Shown: positions 36,956 through 49,225, counted from the first letter of the stretch. The stretch is 64,000 bases of DNA from Hanleya hanleyi (GCA_036873755.1 JAVTVY010039337.1:92564-156563), one strand, 5' to 3'. The notes: generated by a model from the letters alone, not told the origin. Numbers and translations: made by a program.

Positions 36956-37507
36956 TCTTTCTTTGGGTTGTAATTGTCTGTTCCGCTTCCTAAGTTTAGC
37001 CTTGCCTTCCTTTCATTGTCGCCTCAGCATCCTTTTCTCTCTCTCACTCGTAATACTGTTAATTGTTTTTGTCTCCCGCCGCAACGCGGCCAGGGGACTT
37101 TAAAATGGTTCTTGCTTCTATGTGTCCGTGCATGTCCGTGCATGTCTGTTCCAATGATTACTTCCTAACGCTTTGTGGGATTCTTCCGAAATTCGGCATA
37201 CGCATTCCTTGCGACAAGACGCCAGTCGGTATCGCATTTCAGCAACATCTGCCTGAAGGTGGCGCCACTGGGTCAAAATGGATCTTGCTTCTTTGTGTCT
37301 GTGGATGTCAGTTGCAAGCGATAACTTCCAAATGCTTTATTGGATTCTTCCGAAATTCGGCATACGCATTCCTTGTGAGAAGACGCGGTTGCGTACTGGA
37401 TTTCAGTAACATTTGTCTGAACGTGGCGCCACTGAGTTTCGCTTCTTCGTGTCCGTTCCAGTTAAAATGGGTCTTGCTCTCTTTGTGTCTGTGGATTACA
37501 AGCGTCT

Positions 37508-38170
37508 AGTCCGTCATTCATAATCCAGCCGTCGTCCATTAGAGAATATCCGCGTCCATAATCCAAAGACCTATTTCATATTCCATATAACAGCATTAGC
37601 ACCAAATTCAAAAAGACAATCATAGTATACATAAACATAAGCTTGTTTCCTGCAAGAGAGAAGCGGTCAACAGTTTTCAATGATGCCGAAAAGACATCAT
37701 GATGTTCCAAAAATATCAAATCCGTATCGCTGATCAGTATTCTTAATCCATAATATTCGTTGTAAAGTCGTCATCTAAAGAATGATGTATCTCAGTCACG
37801 CTTTGATTGTGACTGTTCGTATGAGTACCATGAGGATCTTGAAGTACATGGGTTCATACGGCCCCTAGCCCCGGGTTAAGCGGAATTAGACACAAGTTAC
37901 GAAACGTAGCGCCATAGATCTTGCACGCTACGTTCGTATTTTGCTATCAGCATGCGATATGTATCGCCAAATTTGAGAAACTTTGGGTGGAGGCGCTTGG
38001 TGGAATAGCCGTTTTATAAGTTTCTGCAACAGTGTTTTGTGACGTTGGTTAAAATCATCACATTTAACACAGGATCTAGCAAATGCTACTAAGCGAGATA
38101 TGTATACGCCATATGCAGGTCCCACTGGAATATTACTATCCAAAAAGGGATAGTTTACTATAGGGATAGT
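37508..38170 (-). pseudogene. RT-element C-terminal fragment and 3' segment, reverse copy
   Basis: Read on the minus strand, the frame DSNIPVGPAYGVYISRLVAF leads to the coding tail and then the 3' segment, ending at about 37508 with 'gaatgacggactagacgctt'. It is inserted in the GGTGGCGCCAC repeat field. A short series of 'gggatagtctgatatag' repeats at 38147-38228 flanks its 5' side. Confidence 0.75.
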
Positions 38171-38516
38171 CTGATATAGGGACATAGGGATAGTCTGATA
38201 TAGGATATAGGGACTATAGGGATAGTCTGTTCAAATTCTTCACAGGCGATAACTTCCAAAAGCTTTGTCGGATTCCTTCGAAATTTAGCATATACACTCC
38301 TTGTGACCATACATGGGTTGGTATTGCGTTTCAGCAAGATCCACCTGAAGGTGGCGCCACCGGGTCTTGTTCCAATCTTCTGTGCATGTCCGTGGTTTCC
38401 ATTCAAATTCTTCACAAGCGGTAACTTCCAAATGCTTTGTCTAATAATTAGGCATCCCTAAATGCGTTTGTCATTTTTTCTTCTTTCTTCCGCTTCCTCG
38501 CTGATAGTTTTGACTT

Positions 38517-38985
38517 TCATGTCGCTTTAAATGAAGGACACCATTTTCTTAAATTTGCTGTCTAGTCCTTCTATTCCACATCATATGATTTACACTGAAG
38601 CTTTTGCAGGAACCACATTTTATTTCAGAAGTATAATATGAAATAACTGGCGGGGGAATCCCCGCAGTACCGAACCCGTGTTAGTTTTGAATTTCGTGTC
38701 TCCTTAATTGAAGGACAACATTTCCTTCAATTTTGCTATGAAATCATTCTATTCCACATCATATATGATTTACCCTAAAGCTTTTGCATGAACCATATTT
38801 TATTTCAGAAGTATAATATGAAATAACTGGCGGGGAAATCTTCGCAGTACCGGACCCCTGGTTTTTGAATCTCGTGTCATCTTAAATGAAGGACAACATT
38901 TCCTTGAATTTTGCTATCAAATAATTGTAATCCACATCATATGATTTACCCTAAAGCTTCTGCAGGAACGGTTTGTGTCCACACG
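38517..38985. repeat. About 178-bp direct repeat, nearly three copies
   Basis: The phrase gaaggacaacatttcc recurs at about 38530, 38708 and 38886. Each is followed by 'ttccacatcatatgattta', and two of the copies also by 'gtataatatgaaataactgg'. It is non-coding. Confidence 0.8.
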
Positions 38986-41223
38986 TGTAACTTACTATAT
39001 TAATTACAACTGAGTTCCTAAAGTTTGGGTGCACACAGTGCATATGATCAGTTTCCTGAAATAAATTGAATTCCACCTTGTGGGTTTTCGGACTGACAAA
39101 TGATGGCATGCAGTTGTCAGTGTTGTTGTTTCATGTATAGGGAGCTTTCTGTGGCTTTCATGTCAGCACACCTACCACTACCCTCAAGAAGAGCATGTCC
39201 CCATCCCCAGGGTACCGAGCCGCACCCTCTATCTCCCAAGCTAGCCCTTGCCCGACCCTCATATATTGTGTTTGAGCATATATATCTCCAATATATCTTG
39301 GCAGAAGCTGAAATTTGTGTGTTGTCTGCAATATTGAGATGATTGCAACCCCAAAAGGTTTCAATTTATCAGGCACAGACCCATGTTTTTGTATTTGGTA
39401 AATATGTCCCTTGTCTATAGATCTTGCTTGGAATTGTTTTTCGTGCCAATCCGCTTCTGGGTGGCGCCACCTCGGGCCAAGTTAAAATTGCATCTCCAGA
39501 CGATAACTTTTGAAATCCTTAAGGATTCTTCCCAAATTTGGTGTGGTGGTACCTTGCCTAAGATCTGGCTTGAGAATGTTTTTCTCAAGCCAGATCTTAC
39601 CTGAGGTGAAATTGCATTTCCGGACAGTAACTGTTGGACCTTAATGGATTCTTTTAAATTTGGTATGTGGGTACCTACCCTCAAGGCATCTTATGGGGCC
39701 ATGTTAATGATGTTTTTCCTAAGTTTTACGCTTTTACTTTCTTCACAAATAATGAATGTTTCCTTTACTAAAGATGCAAAAGGCATGGCTCCAATCGTAT
39801 TCGATCGACTGTATCTAGTTTCTTCAATATTTGGCATATGCATTCCTTGTGACAAGATGTTGATTGGTATTGCGTTGCAGAAAGATCTGCCTGTAGGTGG
39901 TGCCACTAGGGTTCTTTCCGTTCTTTTGTGCTGCAAGCAATAACTTTGAAACGCTTTGAAATGTTGCTCGAAATTTGGTTTCCGGGCAATAACTTGAGAA
40001 CTGCTTTTTCAAATTCTTCCCAAATTAGGCATGCATATGCATTGTACCTTGCCATGAGATGTTGCTTGGGATTGCGTTATCCACTTCTGCTCAGAAAGTG
40101 ACGCCACCTGATGACAAAATCTGAAATTTGATTTTGGCCAATAAGTTGAGAACTGCATGCTCATCGGATTCTTCTCAAATTTAGCATGCATGTACCATGC
40201 CAGGAGATGTTGCGTGGGATTGCCTTTCACTCACTTGCACTTACAGGTTGCGCCACCTGGTGGCAAAATCCCAAATTTGTCTACGGGCAATACCATGACC
40301 TAAGATGTCGCTTGAGATTGCATTTCGTCCACTTGCGCCTATAGGTGGCGCTACCAGGTGTTAAAATCAAAATTTGTTTTCAGCCATTAACTTGAGAACT
40401 GCTCATCAGAATCTCCTCAAATTTAGCATGCATGTATCATGCCAGGAGATGTTGCGTGGGATTGCCTTTCGCTCACTTTTACTTACAGGTGGTGCCACCT
40501 GGTGGCGAAATACCAGATTTGTTTCCGTGTAATAACTTGAGAACCGCTCGTCAGATTCTTCTTAAATCTGGTAGGAATATATCATGACATATGCTGTCGC
40601 TTGGGATTGCGTTTCGCCCACTTGTGCTTACAGGTAGCACACCTCGTGTCAAATCTAAATTTGATTTCGCTCATCAGATTTTTCTCCAATTTGGTATGCA
40701 GATACCATGCCATGATATGTCCCTTGGGATTGTATTTCACCTGCTTCTGCATACTGGTGGCAACACCTGGTGGAAAAATCTGAAATTTGTAATTGGCAAT
40801 AATTTGACAACTGATCATCGGATTCTTCTCAAATTTGGTATTCATATGCCATAAGATGTCACTTGGGATTGTGTTTCGCACACTTGTGCATACAAACCTA
40901 AACTTGGTTTCCGGGCAATAACCCCTTTTCAGATTCTTCCCAAAGTTCGTATGCTGATACACCATGTCATGAGATGATCCTTGGGATTGCATTTCGCCCA
41001 CTTGCAACTACAGGTGGCGACACCTGGTGGCAAATTTAAAATTTGGTTTCCAGACAATAGGTTGAGGATGCATTCAGCTTCTTGCAAATTTGGTTTGAAG
41101 ATAATATGCCTTGAGATGTCACTTGGGGTCGCTTCTCGGTTACATAATTTCCATGCTTCACTGCATGGAAACTAAATTACAGAAGCAAAAAAAATCTTGC
41201 ACACTATTGTGAAATAGTGACGC

Positions 41224-41375
41224 ATATATCACCGTCTGAATTTTCCAGTCGAAAACTTCAAGTCTCTACGCGCCATGTTGGTGACGTCACGGTATATGTG
41301 TGCTGGCCGTTTGCAATTGAATATGGCGCGTATAAAGTGGAAATTGTCGACTGCAAAATTCAGACGGCGATATAT
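41224..41375. mobile_element. Small MITE inserted in the left TIR
   Basis: The 28-bp ends are inverted copies of each other: 41224-41251 and 41348-41375 differ at only two positions (atatatc(a/g)ccgtctgaattt...). Weaker symmetry extends inward to about 55 bp per arm. The right TIR lacks the element, which gives the empty-site state. The centre carries gtgacgtcac. Confidence 0.8.
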
Positions 41376-41413
41376 TCGTTAGTAGTATATAAAGGCTAAA
41401 TTCCTTATGATTT

Positions 41414-41536
41414 ATGCAAATGAGATGACGTCATCGATGACGTCACAGAGCTCTCGTCCAATCAGAAGCCGTCAAAGGTCACATCCAGGTCAAAGGTCAC
41501 AGAGGTCAAAGGTCAGAGGTTACTTCCGGTCACGTG
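41414..41536. promoter_or_regulatory. Cluster of enhancer-like motifs in the left TIR
   Basis: In 123 bp I read an octamer ATGCAAAT (41414-41421), two CRE palindromes TGACGTCA (41426-41433, 41438-41445), a CCAAT box (41458-41462), two perfect DR1 nuclear-receptor half-site pairs AGGTCAAAGGTCA (41487-41499, 41503-41515) plus a third imperfect one, an ETS-type ACTTCCGG (41522-41529) and an E-box CACGTG (41531-41536). The motif matches are direct. That they act as a promoter/enhancer is inferred. Confidence 0.6.
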
Positions 41537-41883
41537 GCATGTATTCTTCCGCGGTCTGACGGTGATGCGGCTAGAAAGTAGTCCGGCGGTGATGCGGTCC
41601 GGGTAGAAAAAGTAGTCCCAGGGCCCTATGGGGCTTTTCACCTATGACGTCACATCCGGGTCAAAAGGTCACATCCGGGTCAAAAGGTCACTGTGGGGTA
41701 ATAACCGGAGTTATCTCCCCTTAGTTTTTTGTCACCAGGGGCAACGAGGGCACCTGGCCATATATACCAGCCACCAAGGTCAATACGACCGAATTAACTC
41801 TTTCAAATGGTTAACTACGGTATACAAAAGAACCCAAACTCACAATGTTGTATGAAAAAACACATTTTATAACAGAGAACACA

Positions 41884-42061
41884 ACATATATACATCAGTT
41901 ATTTCCCCTTATTATAACAGTCCAGTGGAATATCCGCAATGTCAGCTTCAGCGTTCATAGAACATATATACATCAGTTATTTCCCCTTATTATAACAGTC
42001 CAGTGGAATATCCGCAATGTCAGCTTTAGCGTTTATAGAACATATATATACAACGGTTCCT
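41884..42061. repeat. 78-bp direct repeat between left TIR and PolB
   Basis: The unit from acatatatacatcagttatt to 'gcgttcatagaa' occurs at 41884 and 41962, with a third partial copy from 42040. It lies just downstream of the PolB stop on the minus strand and does not code. Confidence 0.85.
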
Positions 42062-42114
42062 CTTATTATATACATTACAAAGTCCAGTGGTAGTGTAAGT
42101 TCATATTTATCACT

Positions 42115-45100
42115 CTAAATGTCCAGATACGTTGTAGTCATACCATCGGAGAGCACTTTGCGCTTGGGGTAGAAGTACGTGAAGGCGTCTCGCTCCTGGG
42201 TATACGAGCGCATCTGGTTCTCGATGATACGAAAACCTTTATTGGTCCCAGCGGCACTGGTCTGGCTCTGGAGTACATCAAGGTATAGGGTTTTGTTGAT
42301 GTTGGGGTCGCGTCGACTGACTCCTTTGCAGCTGAATTTGTTGTTGTCTCCACCATCGCAATAGTATGTTTTCGAACACAGAGCGATCATGGCCTCACCG
42401 CTCCATTCTAACTTGAAGAGGCCGGGCGTTGGCTTGTCGTAGGTGTAGTGGTCTTTTCTCGGTAGCCATTCATCTCTTTCCGCTTCATACTGGGCTCGTA
42501 GTTCTGGTTTCACCAGCGATTCCCAGTCCGGGTTGGAGACGGCCATGTATGCCGAATCGGTATCCATTTCCATCAATTGCCAGTCTGATTGGTTGAAATA
42601 CACTCCCATGAAATCATAGATGAATTCCAGCATTCGCAGTTTGGCCAGCTGGTACACCATGCACCCGATTTGTAGCGGCAGGTTATATGTTATGGTCTTT
42701 TTGGCTGACGTCACTTCGTAGGTGGTGTCGTCAATCAGCTCCATGCGTCGGAATAGGGGTGAATTCAGGCGTTTGCGGGCTTGTTTTGTGGTGCAAATGT
42801 TCACGGTGACGTGGCGGTCCTGATTGGTTACCGTTTTTCCATATCCGCTGTTGCCAAGCAACTTCATCGTTTCCGCGATGATGGCTTTACTGGGGTCGGC
42901 GTCTCCTTGGCGACGGGCGGTGGTCACGTCGTTCGCGAACTTCTCGAAACAAGCCTCGGGGGTGAATTCCATGACTTGGTATATTTTGGTAATTTCCAGT
43001 CCGTGCCTCATATACCACTGAAGCAGAGGGGTACCGAGCAAGATTTTTTTGCCCCACATACTACCGATCAACATACGCCGCGGTCGTGTTAGGTAGTCGT
43101 GTTCTTCCGCGTATGCGCGCATATGGTCCCCGATATCATCTCGACTCACCTCGGTGTTTTTGAAGATGGGCGGACATTCGCCAAACGTGTCTTTCAAGTG
43201 GTCACACGAATCCATAGAGGTATCCCGTCTCAACAGTGCGTAGGATGTCGGTCATGGTGATGACAGTCCGATAATCCAGTAGTCGGTCGTGGGCGTGTAG
43301 GAACGAGTATAACTCAGGTTGGCGACGTTGCATGTGGTGGAACTCACATTCCCATAGTTGTACATAGTCGTAGCCCAGCCCTCGAATGTAGTCAGCATTC
43401 TGCTGTACTTCTTGACGTAAGGCGGCCGGGGTCAGTCCACGGCGCTCGTTATAGCGCCCTCGCGCGAACGAACACTCATGGCCGTGCCAATAACAGCCGT
43501 GGAACTGGAACACGGTCGGTATTGTATTGATGATAGCAAATCCGTCCACGGGAAGGCGCCGATCTCCAATCCGTTTTTCAGTGTGGTTGCCTTGGTGACG
43601 GGTAGTGACGCCGCGTCGCTGACTTTCCCAATCCAGCCATTGTTCTGCTTGATGTTTTGTAGATCGTTGGGCTTTGAATTCCCGCCCCTCAAGGAGCCAC
43701 CGCGTATAATGACCGGTCGGCATGGGTTTACTCAAACACGATAAGTAGAGGGCATTGGCGTCAAATCCGATGATTTTTTGACACAGTTTTTCTCCCCGGA
43801 TACGAGTCAGCTCTTTCTCATGGTACCGATGGAATATAATACTGGGGCCGCCTACGATATTTCCTTTCAAACAGTCAAACATGTCGGCGTCTTTCTGTTC
43901 GATGAGAGCGAAGAAAGTGGGTAAATCCTGGAACAGATACCGCAGGGTCAGACCGGGGATGCTTACACAGTCTTTGAATACGTCGACACCCATATCTCGG
44001 TAGAAGGCGACCATTTTGTCGGTAGCTTCCAGAAATGGGACGACATCCAAATTGTTGTAATAGACGAGGAAATCCCGGAGAGTTTGCATACCTTCACGGA
44101 CCCACACCTGTTGCAGTTCGATATAGAGGGCGTCAGATAATCCTTCTCCTTTGAGTTCGTTATAGAAGGCCTCCTGAGGTGGAAGTTGCGGTTCGTCCAA
44201 ACGCTCGAGATTCGTCATGTAGTTGTATGGAAAGCAACTTTTCCTCTCCGCGCAGTCGTAGGCTTTCACCCACTGGTCATAGCTGTAATTCGGCGCCAGG
44301 TAATTCCGTACGTCTAAGAATCGCAGTGAAGTCGTGGATAGGGCGACGTGGTTGTGGGTCTTCTTAATGATGCATTTCACATTTCCGGCTTTGGCGAGAT
44401 AGGGGTACAAGAATTCTTTGATTAAGTTCAAATCATACCGTCCCGAGTTAAATCCAAGCACGGGTAATTGACTCATGTATTCCAACAAACGCAGTTTCAG
44501 TTTCTGCGCGTAGGGTTTCGGTGGTTTGTGTTCCTCGTCCTCGCTTTCGTCTTCGTCGTCAGTATCGTCCTCGCCATCCGATGTTGGAATACGCGCATCA
44601 AGTGCCGCTAATACATCACGGTAGGTAGTCGAGGCGAGATGTGCCGCACTGGTTTGACTGAGGGTTTCCAGATAGTCCATCATTCGTGTAATCAGTTCAT
44701 GGGGGTCACCGTTAGAGACGAAACACACCGGAGCGGTCTCATACCCGGGCACGTTGGTATGAATACTCACACTCAATGGAATGTGACGCTGGGTCCATTG
44801 CGTTTTGGCCGATACCTTTTCCATGGGTTCTAATAGGGCTTCAAAATCATAGCAGGCTCGGTACGGGAAATAACGGTGGTCCATGGGGACGTCAATACCC
44901 TCATCTGCCAGGTCTTCAAATATGGTGGCCGTGTTGTGGAATACGCCGCCGGGGAATTTTCGTTTGCTGGTCTGGTCACAGGTTTTCTCGTGACGGTGTA
45001 ATTTGGCCGATTCTTTAAACACGCGATGGCATTTACTACAACTGTATGACTGGGCATACCTGTTTATGTCCGTGATGTACGAGAAATGCCCGCCCGTGTC

Positions 45101-45979
45101 CGTGTGGTACAAATTCAATTTCATGGTTGTGTCGTATTTCCCCGCGGAACGATGTACGAGTCGGGCTGTGAGTTGTGGGGCGTCACTGTTGTCCTCATCC
45201 ACGTGTTGGGCTAGACTGTACACGACAATATTGACGTGGAATAAATGTTCCACCACATCCAGTTGTGATAACGGGACCCGGCGGAAGTGCTGTTTTTCCA
45301 TGTTCTGCTCACGTAAGTATTCTTCCCAATAGCAGTTGGCCAATTTATCACAATGTGTGGGTGGACGTTTGTTGAGATGGATAGCCAGGCAGCGAAATAA
45401 ACATTTCCGATCGGTGTACGGCCCACTGCTTCCACCTACTAAAGCGTGCATGCCTTCTCTGTGTTTCAACCAGTCCGGGAGATGAATGGAAGCACCGATA
45501 GGGTGGTCGATCATTTTAGTGACGTAAAACGTAACATTGGTCGTCATCTCCACCTGCCATTTGGTGTCGGGGCGTTGTTGTCGGGCCCATTCCAAACTAT
45601 CCAAGCTTTCTAGTTGGTCCAGTACTGTGTCCAGGGACGGGCGATCGGTAATGGTGAAAGGCTGCTGGAACACCAGGGTATTGTTACTGGGGTAATAGTA
45701 CCGGAGCTGGCCTGTCTCTTTATGCCGTAATAAATACCCAAACGTGAGATTTAATTTGAACGCTGTGGCTTGGTCCTCGAAAATAGTATAGGCGTAGTGG
45801 GGGAGACGGGTGTTTTCCTCTAACCGAAAATTGTATAAGTCCAATATCGGTCGATGGCGGTTAAAACAGTGCCTGATCGTAGGCCAGTGCCGTTGATAGA
45901 TTGTACGCACATCTTGTTTTCTCATATAACATGACCGTTTCCTATGAGAGAAAGCCATTGTAGAAAAATCGTCTACCAT
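42115..45979 (-). pseudogene. Protein-primed DNA polymerase B of element 1, one frameshift
   Basis: Two minus-strand frames (45979-43202 and 43233-42115) together cover the whole family length and meet at about 43205, right after YLYGFV, where the intact copy in element 2 continues without a break. N-terminal part: an OTU-like block (DRKCLFRCLAIHLN to GGHFSYITD), then a C2H2 finger (CSKCHRVFKESAKLHRHEKTC). Exonuclease: CYDFEAL, GFNSGRYDLNLIKEF, YNNLDVVPF. Polymerase: GFDANALYLSCL (motif A), LLGNSGYGKTVTNQ (motif B), EMDTDSAYMAV (motif C). The catalytic residues remain, so only the frame change disables it. The start is uncertain; MAFSHRKR or MRKQDVRTIYQRHW are likelier than the first Met. It would replicate the linear element from a terminal protein. 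Orientation is opposite to PolB of element 2. Confidence 0.85.
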
Positions 45980-46334
45980 GAGCTGACGTCATGCCGTTAC
46001 GTCACGCACGCACTATTTTCATCGTCTGCTCGTTACAATGTTACTGTTTAGTGTCAGTCGACTAGCACTGAGTGAACTTTTACGCTACAGTATATGCCGA
46101 ATGTAAACATGTGTTTTGAAATCGGCCAAACCGTAGAGTGCAGATACTTATAAAAATCTTGTTCTCTTTTATTCAGCGCTTGTAGCCTGGGTGTGATTCG
46201 GCCCATTCATGGACCAAAGTGCCCAATAGTAGTATTGCGCGCTTGACCTGGTTTTGCGCTTACAACATCGTCGGTGGAAAATGGGACGTCAGCCTTTATT
46301 TTGGCTTCTCTGATATGTTATATGAGAAAAAAGC

Positions 46335-46474
46335 TCTCACACTCGTTCATTTCTAGACGACTTTTCCCACACTCGTTTGAGAAAAATGTGCCCTGCACTC
46401 GCTAAAGCTCGTGCAGGGCACATTTTTCTCAAACTCGTGTGGGAAAAGTCATCTAGAAATGAACTCATGTGAGA
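46335..46474. repeat. Long hairpin (palindromic MITE-like) element
   Basis: The arms 46335-46398 and 46411-46474 are inverted copies with a few mismatches, around a 12-bp loop (tcgctaaagctc). The arm includes 'tttgagaaaaatgtgccctg'. It does not code. Confidence 0.9.
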
Positions 46475-46662
46475 ACCTATTAGTCTCGGTAGTATTTCTA
46501 TAGGCGGGTCGTCAGGATCTGTGGTAAAATTTCCCTCAGCAGTGGGCGAACAGGCGAACGGCGATCGTTGCATGTTTGTACAGGGTGTAGAATATATTCG
46601 TATTATTGCGTAACAGGGCTTCGCCTAGACATTGAGAAAATGGATACAGATCTCGAAAACTG

Positions 46663-46838
46663 TCCTTTTTTATAGAAAAATACCCGCCCACGCTCGGGAA
46701 AAACCCCCGACGTTCGACCAACGTATTTGTCAGCCGCCAATCACAATTGCGCAAAATCGTTGTCATGCCAACGTTTGACACCACCTTTTTTATAGAAAAA
46801 AACCCCCCCGACGTTCGACCAACGTATTTGTCAGCTGT
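46663..46838. repeat. Direct repeat of a 50-60 bp segment
   Basis: The segment 'ttttttatagaaaaa', a C-run, and then 'cgacgttcgaccaacgtatt' with 'tgtcagc' occurs at about 46663-46735 and 46786-46838. It may be the ends of a small inserted element or a tandem duplication. Confidence 0.75.
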
Positions 46839-47989
46839 CAATGTACGCGATGACCTTTAGCGACCAAACGTACCGACTGGGCTATGGCCCGAAGCCAGGT
46901 TCGGGGATACCCCCTTTCGGAAATATATTTGTTCTCATATAAATGCCCTTTTTCAAACTGAAGCCCAGTCTTTTCCCATACAGCGAACCCCCTGATGTGT
47001 TGTTTTGGAGTTGTGGCGAACCACAGTAAAATCCTGGCTACACCCCTGATTGTTTACATTCTGTGTCATTTGAAAACAAAAAACAAAAAACAAACAAATG
47101 TATAGTTTTGTTAAAAAAAAATGTGTTGATCCCATAAGATAAGATAACTTTATTGACACTGAAACACAGTCATATGGCTGGTTATATCGTCATTTGGCAC
47201 AAAAGGACGAAAATACAACTGTCAGTGTGAAACAATGTGTTCAATGGAACGGGGCGGGGAAGATTTTATTTTTATAGTTTGGCAGATCGTATTTCAGTAA
47301 AAAACACGGGGAACCCTCTCCACAGGCATTTTACACCAAATAGCTGAACCCATGGAGACCGATATACATAATCTATAGGTATTGTAGCATGTTATTATGG
47401 CCAGTCTATGATCGAGTGCCACCCCAGTGTCGAGCATTTATTGTCCAGTTTGCACCAGCAAAGAAAAATTACAACGTTCTTCAAACGTTGGCTGAGCGAC
47501 ACAGCATGACGTCATCGCGGGACCTTCATGTGGTCTTCCGCGGTATATGAATGACTTAGATATGAATGAATGAATTAGTTTGATATAATTTTCTTTGGTA
47601 CGGATGATTTAAAACGGTGAAAATCATCCGTACAGGTCTGTTTCCGCGTCTGTTTATGTAAGAAAAATGGCTGCCCAAGGCCAATTTCCCCGGTTTCCCG
47701 GATAATAGCTCCATTCAAACGGCAGCCCCATCTGCACACACTGACGCAAGGGAGACAACTCGGTCTACACCAATTCCTCTTGTCGGCAGAGGTTATGTCC
47801 CCTGAATCGCACATTTCCATCTATTTTAGGGGGTGGTCGTTTTTTATGGATTTTACTGTGGTCTGTGAGGTTGATCATGTAGAATACGATGGGAAAAGCT
47901 ATGAATTTTTTTTTTAAGTACCGGGTAGGTCTGTATATAGATCCATATAGACCCACATACACGCATATACTGGGATATTAGCCCAATGT

Positions 47990-49140
47990 ATGTATAAATC
48001 CATACGGGGTGGACATGTTGGAGTCTAGGTGGAGCACCAGTGGTCCGATGATGTATCAGGTCTTATTTTGAAGCTCTCGTGAAGGCGCACTGGACTAGGG
48101 TGTTGTTTGTTTTCAATATTCTGCGCATGCGCAGACAGGCCGTATTATGGAAATAGCCGTTTTGAGGTCTAGGACAGCCCCTAATGGTCCGATGGGGTCG
48201 TATGAGGTATCAATGTAAAGCAGTCATGAAGGAGCATACGCCTGGACTAGTGTGTTGTTTGTTTTCAACATATTGCGCATGCGCAGTAGACAAAGTGTAC
48301 GGAGATACACGTTTTGGGGCCGAGGTGGGCCGCTAATGGACCTATGGTGTCGTATGAGGTATCAAAGTGAAGCATTCGTGAGGGAGCATCCAGCGGGCTG
48401 GGTGTGGGGTTGAAATAGCGTCATTCTGCGCAGGCGCGGTGGCCAAAGTGTATGGAAATAGACGTTTTGGAGCTAGGGGAGGCACTAATGGTCCAATGGG
48501 GTCGAGTGAGGTATCATTGTAAAGCATTCGTGAAGGGGCATGTGATGGGCTGGGTGTGGGGTTGAAATAGCATCATTCTGCGCATGCGCGGTGGCCAAAG
48601 GGTATGGAAATAAACGTTTTGGAGCTAGGGGAGGCACTAATGGTCCGATGGGGTAGAGTGAGGTCTTATTTTGAAGCTCTCGTGAAGGCGCACTGGACTA
48701 GGGTGTTGTCCGTGTTCAACAGTCTGCGCATGCGCAGACAGGCCGTATTATGGAAATAGCCGTTTTGAGGTCGAGGGGAGCCCCTAGTGGGTCGATGGAG
48801 CCGTATGAGGTATCATTGCGAAGCGCACATGAAGGAGCATGCGCCTGGACTAGTGTGTTGTTTGTTTTCAACATGTTGCGCATGCGCAGTAGACAAAGTG
48901 TGCGGAAATAGACGTTTTGGGGCCGAGGTGGGCCACTATTGGTCCTATGGAGTCGTATGAGGTATCAATGTGAAGCAGTCGTAAAGGGGCATCCGACGGG
49001 ATGGGTGTGACGTGGAACTGACGTCATTCTGCGCATGCGCAGTAGACAAAGGGTATAGAAATAGACGTGTTGGGGTCTAGGTAGGCAACTAGTGTTCTGA
49101 TTGGGTCGAGTGATGTCTTATTTTAAAACTCTCATGAAGG
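47990..49140. repeat. About 152-bp tandem repeat, seven units, each with an NRF-1-like palindrome
   Basis: The core tgcgcatgcgca (or one-base variants) starts at 48122, 48274, 48427, 48579, 48725, 48877 and 49030, giving steps of 152, 153, 152, 146, 152 and 153 bp. Each core is followed by 'gacaggccgtattatggaaa' or 'gtagacaaagtgtacggaaa', 'tagacgttttgg', '..gaggcactaatggtccgatg' and 'gtgaggtatca..gtaaagca'. Units differ by about 10-20%. TGCGCATGCGCA is the consensus site of the NRF-1 transcription factor family. Confidence 0.9.
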
Positions 49141-49225
49141 AGTACTCTACTGCACTACATGCCCCATATTGGGCATTCATGCTTACACAGAAAACACACA
49201 AGACAGGGTATTGAGATCTCTTTTT

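Larger units (their letters stand above)
36956..41189. repeat. Degenerate tandem repeats with GGTGGCGCCACC-type core
   Basis: A core like ggtggcgccacctggtggc recurs at about 37258, 37423, 38349, 39460, 39896, 40098, 40245, 40342, 40487, 40632, 40756 and 41011. In the best-ordered part (40.1-40.7 kb) the period is near 146 bp. Flanking phrases recur with each core: 'ttgggattgcgtttcgccca', 'gggcaataacttgagaac' and 'gattcttctcaaatttgg'. Open frames here are short and overlap on both strands, so no gene is called. Confidence 0.7.
41190..41765. repeat. Left terminal inverted repeat of element 1
   Basis: Reverse-complementing 55877-56310 reproduces this segment almost base for base, from 'atcttgcacactattgtg' through 'atgcaaatgagatgacgtca' to 'gcaacgagggcacctgg'. 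The left copy is longer because of a 152-bp palindromic insertion at 41224-41375. It ends in a TATA-like 'ccatatatacc' (about 41758). Confidence 0.9.

Noticed and set aside
43478..45332. Plus-strand frames of 60-110 aa antisense to PolB of element 1
   Set aside because: They are shadows of the PolB coding strand, which has full family motifs.
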